This document shows positions 1-8,366 of a DNA stretch of 64,000 nucleotides, piece by piece. Position 1 is the first letter of the stretch. Each line of letters opens with the position of its first letter. The notes below the pieces were generated by a model that was not told the DNA's origin, searched no databases, and saw only the letters and a program-made list of their open reading frames with translations. The translations under genes and the position numbers were made by a program. Source of the stretch: Gammaproteobacteria bacterium. GTDB lineage: Bacteria > Pseudomonadota > Gammaproteobacteria > Competibacterales > Competibacteraceae. The DNA is taken from positions 2,546,501 to 2,610,500 of the forward strand of contig JACKNC010000001.1 in NCBI GenBank assembly GCA_024235095.1, written 5' to 3'.

Positions 1-685
1 TCAGCAAGGTTTCGCCAAGCGTGCGGCCATCAGCGAAAGGTTGATTCAGCTCCGCGCCGCTGACCGCCAGAATCCTGCGAATCAGCGAATAGCCGTTGGA
101 ATGGGGGCCGGAGGAAGCTAATCCGAGCAGGATGTTGCCGGATTTGACCTGATTGCGATCAATGATTTGCGCTTTTTCCACGACACCGACACAGAAACCG
201 GCGAGATCGTAGTCGCCTTCGCTGTACATGCCAGGCATTTCAGCGGTTTCCCCGCCGACCAGCGCCGCGCCGGCTTGTTCACAACCATCGGCGATGCCTT
301 TGATCACATCGGCGGCGATGTCTAAATCCAATCGGCCGGTGGCGTAATAATCGAGGAAAAACAGCGGCTCAGCGCCCGCTACCAATACATCGTTAACGCA
401 CATTGCAACCAGGTCGATACCGATGGTGTCATGCTGCTTGAGTTCCAGCGCCAGTTTGAGCTTGGTGCCGACGCCATCCGTACCAGAGACCAGTACAGGC
501 TGACGGTAGCGATCCAGCGGTAGCTCAAACAGCGCGCCGAAGCCGCCCAGGCCGCCGAGAACGCCCGGTCGCAAGGTGCGGCGGGCATGGGGTTTAATGC
601 GGTCTACTAAACGATTACCCGCGTCGATGTCGACGCCGGCGTCACGGTAGCTGAGTGAGGACGACGGTTGGGGTGAGTCATTCAC
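1..685 (-). CDS. purM: PurM, phosphoribosylformylglycinamidine cyclo-ligase (C-terminus cut by window edge)
   Basis: AIR synthetase closes the imidazole ring in step five of de novo purine synthesis in the cytoplasm, using ATP. Reading from a GTG at 685 the protein begins VNDSPQPSS and runs into SLSYRDAGVDIDAGNRLV, the usual PurM start. Further on come VSGTDGVGTKLKLA, DLVAMCVNDVLV, FFLDYYATG, LVGGETAEMPGMY and LASSGPHSNGYSLI, all family blocks. About 228 of roughly 350 codons lie in the window. GAGG about 9 bases upstream of the GTG supports that start, and no ATG is better placed. It diverges from the hemolysin-III-type gene. Identification is firm; the end is unseen. Confidence 0.95.
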   Translation of the reverse strand, partial: MNDSPQPSSSLSYRDAGVDIDAGNRLVDRIKPHARRTLRPGVLGGLGGFGALFELPLDRYRQPVLVSGTDGVGTKLKLALELKQHDTIGIDLVAMCVNDVLVAGAEPLFFLDYYATGRLDLDIAADVIKGIADGCEQAGAALVGGETAEMPGMYSEGDYDLAGFCVGVVEKAQIIDRNQVKSGNILLGLASSGPHSNGYSLIRRILAVSGAELNQPFADGRTLGETLL

Positions 686-822
686 GAAGAAATTACCTCA
701 AGCGATTATGATTTCTAAAATACACGACAGCCGTTTTTCGATCAGCGGGAAAGGTGATCGCCCGAAGATCAGGTACGATTCTCGATTCTGTGGAATTTCA
801 ATCAATACAAGGCGTGGCGTCC

Positions 823-1440
823 ATGTACGAAGGCGAACGGTTTAATAGTATCAGCCACCTGGTGGGCGCGGTAGCGGCGCTGGCCGGTTTGGTGGTGGTG
901 GTGGCGGTTGCTGCGCAGCAGGGCGATCCGTGGAAAATTGTTAGCTTCAGCATTTATGGAACCACGCTGTTTTTGCTGTACGCTATCTCCACGCTTTATC
1001 ACAGTCTGCGCGGTCGGGCAAAACGGATTTTCCGTAAACTAGATCATTTATCCATCTATTTCCTGATCGCTGGCACTTACACTCCCTTTACCCTGGTGAC
1101 CTTGCGCGGCGCGTGGGGATGGACCATCTTCGGGATAATCTGGGGACTGACCGCCTGCGGCATTGTCCTGGAAGCGCTGCCGCAAAAGGGCAATCGCATC
1201 CTGTCGGTTATCGTGTACATCCTCATGGGCTGGCTGGTGCTAGTAGCCCTCAAACCTTTATTGGCGGCTTTGCCGTTCGCTGGCTTCATCTGGTTGTTGC
1301 TGGGCGGCATTTTCTACACGGGCGGCGTAGCGTTTTACCTGTTCGACGAGAAGATCCGCCATTTCCACGGAATTTGGCATCTGTTCGTTTTGGTGGGCAG
1401 CGTTTGCCACTATGTAACCATCCTGCTCTATGTGGCCTGA
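823..1440 (+). CDS. Hemolysin III / PAQR-family membrane protein
   Basis: A 205-residue, seven-helix inner-membrane protein of the HlyIII (YqfA/TrhA, PAQR) family. TrhA-type members affect membrane lipid homeostasis; a lytic role is not general. Family signatures are seen: an N-terminal ERFNSISHLVGA block, STLYHS, RKLDHLSIYFLIAGTYTP, and a C-terminal GSVCHY with the His residues that bind zinc in PAQR proteins. The reading frame can be extended to an ATG at 754, but the added 23 residues look like untranslated leader, and starting at 823 gives the usual family length. The ribosome site there (AAGGCG) is mediocre. It diverges from purM and converges on the secreted orphan downstream. Confidence 0.88.
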   Translation: MYEGERFNSISHLVGAVAALAGLVVVVAVAAQQGDPWKIVSFSIYGTTLFLLYAISTLYHSLRGRAKRIFRKLDHLSIYFLIAGTYTPFTLVTLRGAWGWTIFGIIWGLTACGIVLEALPQKGNRILSVIVYILMGWLVLVALKPLLAALPFAGFIWLLLGGIFYTGGVAFYLFDEKIRHFHGIWHLFVLVGSVCHYVTILLYVA

Positions 1441-1450
1441 CTCAGGATAA

Positions 1451-1485
1451 TGGCGACCTCCCTTCGGCTGTTTGAGAGATCGCCA
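1451..1485. terminator. Probable bidirectional terminator between convergent genes
   Basis: TGGCGACCTCCC and GAGAGATCGCCA can pair over about 12 bases with two weak positions, around a loop rich in C and T. A GGTTTT run follows on the plus strand. It sits between the ends of two convergent genes (1440 and 1504), where a shared terminator is expected. Confidence 0.5.
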
Positions 1486-1503
1486 GGTTTTGAAGAGGTC
1501 AAT

Positions 1504-2067
1504 TTATCGGCAGAACTGGCCTATAAGCGGAGCACCCAAAAATTCATCGCCACCGATCTGCACAGTTCCTTTGACGCCCCAGAACAATCCATTTGCTCCA
1601 ACGGCCACTAACTGTTCCTGAGTTTGTCCATCGCTCAGATTGATCAAACCGGTATCTCGAAAATAGATAGCGCCCAGTGAAATCCCGGCTTGATTTTTCA
1701 AAACAAGCGTAGTGGCTGCCGAAAAAGCAAGTTGTCCAAAACCAGTAAGATCCGGGAAATTGTTAGTGGTTTGCCCTGAATATGATTCACCTGTGACTGG
1801 CTGATTATTCAATGTTCCATTAATTTCGCCTGTGAAACAAGTGCCCGGGAAGCCCAGAAACTGGGAAGGACTGCTAGGACTTAATAAATCCGGGAAATAC
1901 ACGCGAGTGTCAGATCGGGTCAAAATCTGACATTCTGGATCAACGGATAGAACAAACGTACCTTCAAAATTCTGACAGATGGGCGCCGGGAGAGCAGCCA
2001 AAGTCTGATGGGCGCAGGCCAGAGTTGCCAGGATTCCGAAGACTGAGTTCAGAATTAGTTTTTTCAT
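1504..2067 (-). CDS. Secreted protein of unknown function
   Basis: I do not recognise this 187-residue protein. It has a clear Sec signal peptide: MKKLILNSVFG, a hydrophobic core, and a likely cleavage after TLAALA-like residues near position 24. The mature part is acidic to neutral and rich in Gly, Thr, Ser and Phe. It carries four Cys residues (near the mature N-terminus, in VDPECQ, in PGTCF and in the terminal GQFCR), consistent with two periplasmic disulfides. No lipobox, membrane anchor or catalytic motif is visible. GGAG lies 8 bases before the ATG. It is monocistronic, transcribed away from the RND gene's 3' end with its own probable promoter. A beta-rich secreted domain is a guess. 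Confidence 0.7.
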   Translation of the reverse strand: MKKLILNSVFGILATLACAHQTLAALPAPICQNFEGTFVLSVDPECQILTRSDTRVYFPDLLSPSSPSQFLGFPGTCFTGEINGTLNNQPVTGESYSGQTTNNFPDLTGFGQLAFSAATTLVLKNQAGISLGAIYFRDTGLINLSDGQTQEQLVAVGANGLFWGVKGTVQIGGDEFLGAPLIGQFCR

Positions 2068-2157
2068 TCAGAAGTCTCCAATGGAATGACCAAGGGGTGG
2101 GTCTGGGTTGGCATTATCGACGTAAGTCACATTTCAATGCTTAACACAGCAAGTTAC

Positions 2158-2185
2158 ATTCTAAATTAGATTAGATCACTTGCAA
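2158..2185 (-). promoter_or_regulatory. Candidate sigma70 promoter for the secreted orphan
   Basis: On the minus strand TTGCAA (2180-2185) and TAGAAT (2158-2163) are separated by 16 bases in an AT-rich stretch about 90 bases upstream of the start codon at 2067. The spacing and both hexamers are acceptable. Nothing else in the 150-base gap up to the RND gene's stop looks functional. Confidence 0.4.
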
Positions 2186-2217
2186 GATTAACTATAAGTT
2201 TTTTTCCACTCCTGAGA

Positions 2218-5200
2218 CTATGAACCCGCTGCGGAAGGAGTTTTCCCACTCATCGCCGCCGCGGTTTCAGCCTCTCGATCATGCGCGTGGTCCCTAGCCA
2301 GCAACATGTACAGCGCGGGTACCACGAACAGAGTGAACAGCGTCCCGATCGCCATGCCGCCGACTAGCACTAGGCCAATGGAATTGCGGGCCGCTGCCCC
2401 GGCGCCGGTAACCAGAGTTAAGGGCAGGTGACCAGCAATCGTGGCGGCGCTGGTCATTAAAATGGGCCGCAGTCGAATCAACGCCGCTTCCCGCACCGCA
2501 TCCAGCTTGCTCAACCCTCCGTCGATCTGTCGATGATTGGCGAACTCGACGATCAAAATACCATTCTTGGCGATCAACCCCATCAGCGTTACCAACCCAA
2601 CCTTGGAGTAAATATTAAGCGTCGTGGTCCAGCCCTCAGTGAACGGGAAAGCAACCTCTGGATTGGGCATTTTCAGAAATGTGAAGAGCAGTGCCCCGAA
2701 CATAGCCAGCGGCACCGAGCCGAGTAGAATGATCAGCGGATCACGGAAGCTGTTGAACTGCGCGGCCAGCACCAGGAAAATCAATACGACAGCCAACCCC
2801 ATGGTCGCAAAGAATTGGCTGCCGCCCTCCAGCCGCAATTGTCGAGATTCGCCTGTATAATCGACCACATAGCCTTGGGGCATCAGCTTAGCCGCTTCGT
2901 CTTCCAGGAAGCGCAACGCCTCATCCAGCGGGCGAACGGCAACGCCGCTGATTTTCACCGCGTTCAACTGCTGAAAACGATTCAGCGAGCGTGGCGCGGT
3001 CTGGTTGCGCACCGTGGCGACCGTGCTCAGTGGAACCAGCTGACTGTCCGGCCCTGTCACATAGAGATTCTCCAACTGTCCCGGAGTCAGCCGGTCCACT
3101 CGCTCGACCTGTGGGATAACCTTGTAGCTGCGCCCGGCGATGTTGAAGCGGTTCACGAAATTGCCGCCCACCGCCGCTGCCAGATCGGCGCCAACCTGCT
3201 GGAGATTCAAGCCGAGATCGGCAACCTTGTCCCGGTCAATGACGATCTCTGCTTGCGGTTGATCAATTTTGACATCAATCATCGGCGGAAAGGCGAACAG
3301 GCCGCTTTGCATCGCCTTGACCTGCACTTGTTTGGCGATCTTGAGAATTTCTTCAGTGTCCGCAGTCGAGGCGATCAAGAACTCAACCGGAAACTGTCCG
3401 CCGCCAGGCAACGCCGGTGGGGTGGCCGGAAACATTTCGATACCAGGGATTTGCCCCAGTTTTTGCTGCACCTCGGGCAGAATCTGGAATACAGTGCGCT
3501 CGCGCTCGCTCCAGGGTTTAGTCACCATGCCGCCGAAACCGGATGTAGGAAAGGTAATCTGGAAGGTGAAATCGGTTTCCGGAATTCCCAGAAAAACTTG
3601 ATTAGCGGCATTGGTGAATTGACTGGTTTGATCGAGCGTGGCGTTAGCCGATGCATTGACGATGCCGAAAATTACCCCTTGATCCTCGCCAGGCGCCAGC
3701 TCCTGCGGCGAAAACATCCACATCGGCGGCACCAGGGCAAACAGAGCAGCCCAGATCAGATACACCGCCGGGCGGGCGTGTAGCGCTCCATTGAGCAAGC
3801 GGCCATAGAATATTCGCAGCCGGTCGAAGGCGGCGTTGACGTGCGCCGGCAACCAGTGTTGCTCATCCTCGGCATTGAGCAATTTCGACGACATCATCGG
3901 CGACAAGGTCAGCGCTACGATACCGGAGATGGTCACCGCGCCCGCCAAGGTAAAGGCGAATTCACGGAACAACGAACCGGTGAGTCCGCCCTGCAAACCG
4001 ATGGGTGTGTACACCGCGATCAAGGTCAGCGTCATGGCGATGATCGGTCCCACCAGTTCCCGCGCGCCCAGAATCGCAGCGTCGAATGGTCGCTGGCCCT
4101 CGCGCAGATGACGCTCGACGTTCTCGACCACCACGATGGCGTCGTCCACCACCAGACCGACCGAGAGCACAATGGCCAACAGGGTCAGCAGATTGACCGT
4201 AAAACCAAAGACCTGCATCAGAAAAATGCCGCCGATCAGCGAAATGGGAATCGCGATTACCGGCACGATGACCGAGCGCAGCGAACCGAGGAACAGGAAG
4301 ATGATCACCACCACGATCAACAGGGTTTCGGTCAGGGTCTTGATCACCTCGTGGATCGCGTTGTTGATGTAGTCGGTAGCATCGTAGGCCACGCGGGCTG
4401 ACAAGCCGGTCGGCAGATCCTTCTCGATCAACGCCATTTCAGCGCGCACCCGCCCAATCACGTCGATGGCGTTGGCGTTCGGCAACGGGAAAATGCCCAT
4501 GAACACCGCTGTTTGCCCGGAAAAGCGCACCTCGGCATCGTAATCCTCGGCGCCCAGCGCCACATCGGCAATGTCCTTGAGTCGCACCAGCGCTCCGTCC
4601 TGCTCACGGATCACCAGGTTCTCGAATTCCTCCACTGAGCGCAGATCGGTATCAGCGGTCAGATTGACCTGCACCAGCGATCCCTTGGTCTGACCGATGG
4701 CCGCCAGATAATTGTTAGCGGCCAGCGCCTGACGCACCTGCGCCGGGCTGATGTTCAGCGCGGCCATGCGGTCGGGTTTCAGCCATATACGCATGGCGAA
4801 GGTGCGCGCGCCGAGAATTTCCGCCCGCTGCACGCCTTCCAACGCAGTCAGGCGAGGCTGCACCACACGCACCAGATAATCAGTGATCTGGTTCTGGCGC
4901 AGAATGTCCGAGGAGAAGCTGAGATAGGCTGAGGCAAATTCGCTATCAGCAGATTCGATGTTCAGCACGGGCACCTCGGCTTCCGGCGGCAGGTCGCCGC
5001 GCACCTGATCGACTTTGGAGCCAATTTCGGCCAGCGCCTTGGTTGCGTCATAATTCAGCCGGAGGCGGGCGCGGATCGTGGATAACCCCTGGGCGCTCTG
5101 CGATTCCAGGTATTCGATCCCGTCGGCGGCGGCGATGGCCCGCTCTAGAGGCGTGGTGATAAAGCCGCGCACTAGTTCGGCGCTGGCGCCGACATAAGCG

Positions 5201-5349
5201 GTGGTTACTGTGACGCTGGCGTTATCGCTGCGCGGGTACTGGCGGACGTTGAGCGTGAAAATCGCCTGGATGCCGGCGATGATGATGATCAGATTGACCA
5301 CCATCGCCAGCACAGGCCGGGAAATGAACAGGTCGGTAAAGGATTTCAT
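2218..5349 (-). CDS. RND-family (HAE1) multidrug efflux inner-membrane pump
   Basis: This 1043-residue proton-drug antiporter of the AcrB/MexB superfamily would span the inner membrane with 12 helices and two large periplasmic loops. Seen: the N-terminal FTDLFISRPVLAMV helix, QYPRSDNASVTV porter entry, VGLVVDDAIVVVENVERH with the paired Asp of TM4 used for proton relay, and LIAKNGILIVEFANHRQ with the TM10 Lys. The NVRQYPRSDN start and overall wording resemble the MexK/MexF side of the family more than AcrB. An ATG at 5382 would add 11 residues overlapping the adaptor gene, but MKSFTDLF at 5349 is the usual start. It follows the adaptor by 7 bases. No outer-membrane TolC-type gene is adjacent, so a shared channel is likely. 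Confidence 0.93.
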   Translation of the reverse strand: MKSFTDLFISRPVLAMVVNLIIIIAGIQAIFTLNVRQYPRSDNASVTVTTAYVGASAELVRGFITTPLERAIAAADGIEYLESQSAQGLSTIRARLRLNYDATKALAEIGSKVDQVRGDLPPEAEVPVLNIESADSEFASAYLSFSSDILRQNQITDYLVRVVQPRLTALEGVQRAEILGARTFAMRIWLKPDRMAALNISPAQVRQALAANNYLAAIGQTKGSLVQVNLTADTDLRSVEEFENLVIREQDGALVRLKDIADVALGAEDYDAEVRFSGQTAVFMGIFPLPNANAIDVIGRVRAEMALIEKDLPTGLSARVAYDATDYINNAIHEVIKTLTETLLIVVVIIFLFLGSLRSVIVPVIAIPISLIGGIFLMQVFGFTVNLLTLLAIVLSVGLVVDDAIVVVENVERHLREGQRPFDAAILGARELVGPIIAMTLTLIAVYTPIGLQGGLTGSLFREFAFTLAGAVTISGIVALTLSPMMSSKLLNAEDEQHWLPAHVNAAFDRLRIFYGRLLNGALHARPAVYLIWAALFALVPPMWMFSPQELAPGEDQGVIFGIVNASANATLDQTSQFTNAANQVFLGIPETDFTFQITFPTSGFGGMVTKPWSERERTVFQILPEVQQKLGQIPGIEMFPATPPALPGGGQFPVEFLIASTADTEEILKIAKQVQVKAMQSGLFAFPPMIDVKIDQPQAEIVIDRDKVADLGLNLQQVGADLAAAVGGNFVNRFNIAGRSYKVIPQVERVDRLTPGQLENLYVTGPDSQLVPLSTVATVRNQTAPRSLNRFQQLNAVKISGVAVRPLDEALRFLEDEAAKLMPQGYVVDYTGESRQLRLEGGSQFFATMGLAVVLIFLVLAAQFNSFRDPLIILLGSVPLAMFGALLFTFLKMPNPEVAFPFTEGWTTTLNIYSKVGLVTLMGLIAKNGILIVEFANHRQIDGGLSKLDAVREAALIRLRPILMTSAATIAGHLPLTLVTGAGAAARNSIGLVLVGGMAIGTLFTLFVVPALYMLLARDHAHDREAETAAAMSGKTPSAAGS

Positions 5350-5356
5350 GGCGCGA

Positions 5357-6487
5357 TCAGGAGTTGGCGGGCTTGGGAGCAAGCTGGAAGTTCGGGGCCA
5401 GCTGGTTATCCACTACGGCTTTCATGCCGTTGCGCAGTTTGAAGACTCCAGTGCTGACTACGGTTTCGCCGACGGTCAATCCCGAATTCACGACGACGAA
5501 ATCCCCGCGAGATGGACCAAGTTGCACAAATTTCTGTACGAGCGCCAAGCTGCCAGCGCCGGTTTTTTCGTCCGGTTTCTCCTCGACCACAAACACTGAA
5601 TCGCCGTAGGGCGCGTACAGAACCGCCGTTGCCGGGATCATCAAGACCTGTTCCTGGGCGGGCAACACGGCGGCGACGTTGACATACATGCCCGGTTGCA
5701 AGCGTCCATCGGGATTGGCCAGCGCGGCTCGTAAGCGAACCGTCCGGGTCAGGGCGTCGACTTCGGGACTGATCACACTGAGCTTGCCCTCGAAAGTCTG
5801 GCCCGGCGCGGCATCGGTGGCGACGTGCACCGTCATGCCAACGCGTAGTTGCGGAAAATTCTGTTGCGGCAAGGCAAAATCGACGTAAATGGGATCAACA
5901 GTCTGCAAGCTGACGATCGCTGTACCGCTGTCGAGGAACTGGCCGAGATTGATCTGACGAATGCCCAGTCGTCCGGCGAAAGGCGCGCGGATGCTTTTCT
6001 TGGCGATGACGGCGCGAATGTTGTCGACCTGAGCATTCGCTTGCTTGGCCTGAGCTTCGGCGCTGTCGACGTCGGATTGCGACACCATGTTGCGAGGCCG
6101 CAAATCGCGGACTCGCTTCAGATTGAGTTGAGCCAGGTCAGAGCTAGCGATGGCGGAACGTAACTGAGCCTGCTCCACGGCATCGTCCAGCTCTACCAGC
6201 AGTTCTCCAGCGCGCACGGTCGCGCCCGATTCGAAGGCGATCCGTTTGACTGTAGCGGCGACCTCGGCGCTGATCGTGACGCCCTGGACCGCAATGACTG
6301 AACCGACGGCGTTGAGGGTAGGTTGCCAGAAATCCTGTTGAACGACAGCCGTCGTGACGGTCGCTGGCGGTTGCTGGGAATTGGCATCGGCAGCCGCCAT
6401 GGCTTGGAACTGCCAAATTTTCAGACCGGCCAATACCCCGACTACGAGCAGGAGACCGACAAGGGTCAGAAGGATTTTCTTGATCAT
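5357..6487 (-). CDS. RND efflux periplasmic adaptor (membrane fusion protein)
   Basis: A 376-residue adaptor of the AcrA/MexE type that links the pump encoded immediately downstream to an outer-membrane channel. Residues 5-25 form one N-terminal hydrophobic segment with no lipobox Cys, so it is anchored by a signal anchor or released. After it come the split biotinyl-lipoyl domain (VGSVIAVQGVTISAEVAATV and RAPFAGRLGIRQINLGQF), a coiled coil (about residues 100-155), and the beta-barrel and membrane-proximal domains (VNVAAVLP onward). The gene starts about 60 bases from the operator palindrome at 6549-6572 and is divergent from the TetR-type gene, so repression by that protein is expected. Confidence 0.93.
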   Translation of the reverse strand: MIKKILLTLVGLLLVVGVLAGLKIWQFQAMAAADANSQQPPATVTTAVVQQDFWQPTLNAVGSVIAVQGVTISAEVAATVKRIAFESGATVRAGELLVELDDAVEQAQLRSAIASSDLAQLNLKRVRDLRPRNMVSQSDVDSAEAQAKQANAQVDNIRAVIAKKSIRAPFAGRLGIRQINLGQFLDSGTAIVSLQTVDPIYVDFALPQQNFPQLRVGMTVHVATDAAPGQTFEGKLSVISPEVDALTRTVRLRAALANPDGRLQPGMYVNVAAVLPAQEQVLMIPATAVLYAPYGDSVFVVEEKPDEKTGAGSLALVQKFVQLGPSRGDFVVVNSGLTVGETVVSTGVFKLRNGMKAVVDNQLAPNFQLAPKPANS

Positions 6488-6548
6488 GCGAATGAATTTC
6501 CCACGTTTGCGAGGCCAGGATTGAGATACGTCCAGTCATTGCGTATCA

Positions 6549-6572
6549 TACATACATTCATGAATGTATGTA
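6549..6572. promoter_or_regulatory. AcrR-type operator, perfect 24-bp palindrome
   Basis: Two half sites, TACATACATTCA and its exact complement TGAATGTATGTA, abut without a spacer. The Escherichia coli AcrR operator has the same outer bases (TACATACATT ... AATGTATGTA) and differs only in the centre, as I recall it. The site lies in the 177-base gap between the adaptor gene and the divergent TetR-family gene, where such a repressor would control both. The palindrome is seen; binding is inferred from family knowledge. Confidence 0.88.
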
Positions 6573-6664
6573 AATAGTAATTTGCCGCTCATTGACCCGC
6601 CCAGCAGACGCTGCTGGAATGAGGAGAAGAATGTCCCGTAACGATAGAAGGGAGGGGTAAGCAC

Positions 6665-7294
6665 ATGGTGAGAAAGACAAAAGAGGAAGCTCAGGAAACT
6701 CGTCACCGGATTCTGGATGCGGCTGAACAGGTTTTTCAACGCCAAGGAGTGTCTCGCACCTCGCTGAATCAGATTGCCGCCGAAGCCGGGGTGACCCGAG
6801 GCGCAATTTATTGGCATTTCCGGAACAAGGCTGATCTGTACGACGCCATGATCCGCCGAGTGTTCGATCTGGAAGAGGCGCGCGGTCAGGCGGATATGCA
6901 GAGGCAGAATGACCCACTCAACGTTGTCCGCGATCTGGCGGTAGGCTTTTTGCAACGGTTAGCCTGTAATCCCCAGTATCAAAGGGTTCTGGAAATTGCC
7001 TGGCATAAGTGCGAATACGTGGATGAAATGGCTGTTATCCGCGATAGCCATCTGGAATGTGGGCGCCGGTTTATCGCCTTGTTGGAAGAAGCGATGCGTC
7101 GTGCTCAAACCTGCCATCAATTGCCGGCTATGATCTGTCCCCACCAGGCGGCGGTCGGCGTGATGGCATTGGTCGACGGATTGATGGTCAACTGGACGCT
7201 CGAACCCAGCTTGTTTCCACTGGCCGAATACGCGCCAGTGGTCATCGATGCTTACCTGGTTGGGCTGTGCGCCGGGAAGCAGGTTCGTAACTGA
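6665..7294 (+). CDS. TetR/AcrR-family repressor of the adjacent efflux pair
   Basis: A 209-residue regulator. The N-terminal TetR helix-turn-helix (residues 10-57) is typical: RHRILDAAEQVFQRQG, TSLNQIAAEAGVTRGAIYWHF, NKADLYDAM. The C-terminal part resembles the AcrR C-terminal ligand-binding domain (LEEAMRRAQTCHQLP, AAVGVMALVDGLMVNW). GGAGGGG lies 9 bases before the ATG. It diverges from the efflux adaptor, and the palindrome at 6549-6572 matches the AcrR operator class, so it probably represses the pump and itself and is relieved by hydrophobic ligands. It could be called acrR or mexL by homology, but I leave the symbol open. Confidence 0.93.
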   Translation: MVRKTKEEAQETRHRILDAAEQVFQRQGVSRTSLNQIAAEAGVTRGAIYWHFRNKADLYDAMIRRVFDLEEARGQADMQRQNDPLNVVRDLAVGFLQRLACNPQYQRVLEIAWHKCEYVDEMAVIRDSHLECGRRFIALLEEAMRRAQTCHQLPAMICPHQAAVGVMALVDGLMVNWTLEPSLFPLAEYAPVVIDAYLVGLCAGKQVRN

Positions 7295-7297
7295 GAA

Positions 7298-7321
7298 AGT
7301 TTTTCAAACGATCTGAAAACT
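7298..7321. terminator. Weak hairpin between convergent genes
   Basis: AGTTTTTCA and TGAAAACT can pair around AACGATC in the 43 bases between the repressor gene and the ElyC-like gene. The stem is A/T-rich with one bulge, so it is a poor rho-independent terminator. Confidence 0.25.
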
Positions 7322-7337
7322 GTTTGACTATATGAAG

Positions 7338-8135
7338 TTATCGGGCCTTGGCATAGCGCAGCGCATACCACCCGCGCCCCAACCATTCGTAGCAACCGTA
7401 ATGAACCTCCGCAGTAGCGCTCACCGAGGGCAACCAAGATTGGGGATCCAGTAGATCAAGTTGATCGTCGAAGAAGAGCGTCGGAGCGGGAATCACCTTT
7501 AACCCATGCGCTGCAAAGGCTCTAATAGCCCGGGGTTGATGCATAGCGTTGGTCACCAGCAGGATCGTGTCAATATGGCGTCGACGCAGAATCGCTGCGC
7601 TATAGGCAGCATTTTCCCAGGTGTTTTGGCTCCTGGTTTCAGTCAGCACCGGGCCGATCCCGAACTCCCGCTCCAGAATTGCCTTCATCAAATCAGCTTC
7701 GGCGGGTTGGTCTTCCTTGACATGGCCACCGGTCGCCAGCACCGGTAGTCCGGTTCGCCGCGCCAGCCGGGCGGCATAGCGCACGCGACCCAGTGTGCGA
7801 TCATGCACCGTCGGGCCGTCACCATACTCCGGCGCGTCCTCATGCAAACCTCCCCCGAGCACCACGATCGCTCCCAGTTCATGCACGGGTAAAAAATACT
7901 CGTTAAGCGGTGGCTCCGTTTGCAAGGAACGGCTAAACAGCGCAGCGGTTAAGGGAATGCTCAACAGGTAACCGGCAACGACGCCGACAATCAGTAAACT
8001 TAACCCCAAACGCGGGCGCCAGCGCCACAGGAACATGCCGAGCAGGCTGACCAGAAAAGGCCCGCCGGGCGGCAACAGCAGGAGTTTGATGAGCACCGAC
8101 GCAAGACCGCTGGATAGGATGGATAAGCGTAGCAC
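7338..8135 (-). CDS. YdcF/ElyC-family (DUF218) inner-membrane protein
   Basis: This 265-residue protein has two N-terminal membrane segments (about residues 10-35 and 42-65) followed by a DUF218 domain: GAIVVLGGGL, GRVRYAARLARRTGLPVLATGG, ETRSQNTWENA and ILLVTNAMHQPRAIRAF. That architecture is the ElyC/YdcF type; E. coli ElyC affects undecaprenyl-phosphate use in envelope synthesis at low temperature. The residues are family-typical, and no enzymatic reaction is firmly established for the family. It converges with the TetR gene and diverges from the c-di-GMP gene across 231 bases in which I see only AT-rich sequence and no convincing promoter. Confidence 0.85.
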   Translation of the reverse strand: MLRLSILSSGLASVLIKLLLLPPGGPFLVSLLGMFLWRWRPRLGLSLLIVGVVAGYLLSIPLTAALFSRSLQTEPPLNEYFLPVHELGAIVVLGGGLHEDAPEYGDGPTVHDRTLGRVRYAARLARRTGLPVLATGGHVKEDQPAEADLMKAILEREFGIGPVLTETRSQNTWENAAYSAAILRRRHIDTILLVTNAMHQPRAIRAFAAHGLKVIPAPTLFFDDQLDLLDPQSWLPSVSATAEVHYGCYEWLGRGWYALRYAKAR

Positions 8136-8366
8136 AATCCACCCTAATCTATCCCTTTAACAAAATTACCTCAGCCCTCCCACTATCCGTCATTGACTCT
8201 GGTTGAAGAAGCAAACTTGCACTATCTTCATGAGTAACTATACGTTCATGATGCAGCAGGATGATTTGGGCTATCTCTTTTGAAGCCTTCAAAATATTCT
8301 TTCCTGTAGCAACCAATATGCTCAGTTGACGATCACAATGATAGATACTGATAATAAAGTAAAATC

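Noticed and set aside
2815..3783. 322-codon open frame on the plus strand opposite the RND pump gene
   Set aside because: It is antisense to a strongly conserved pump, has no ribosome site or recognisable motif, and reflects the pump's codon bias.
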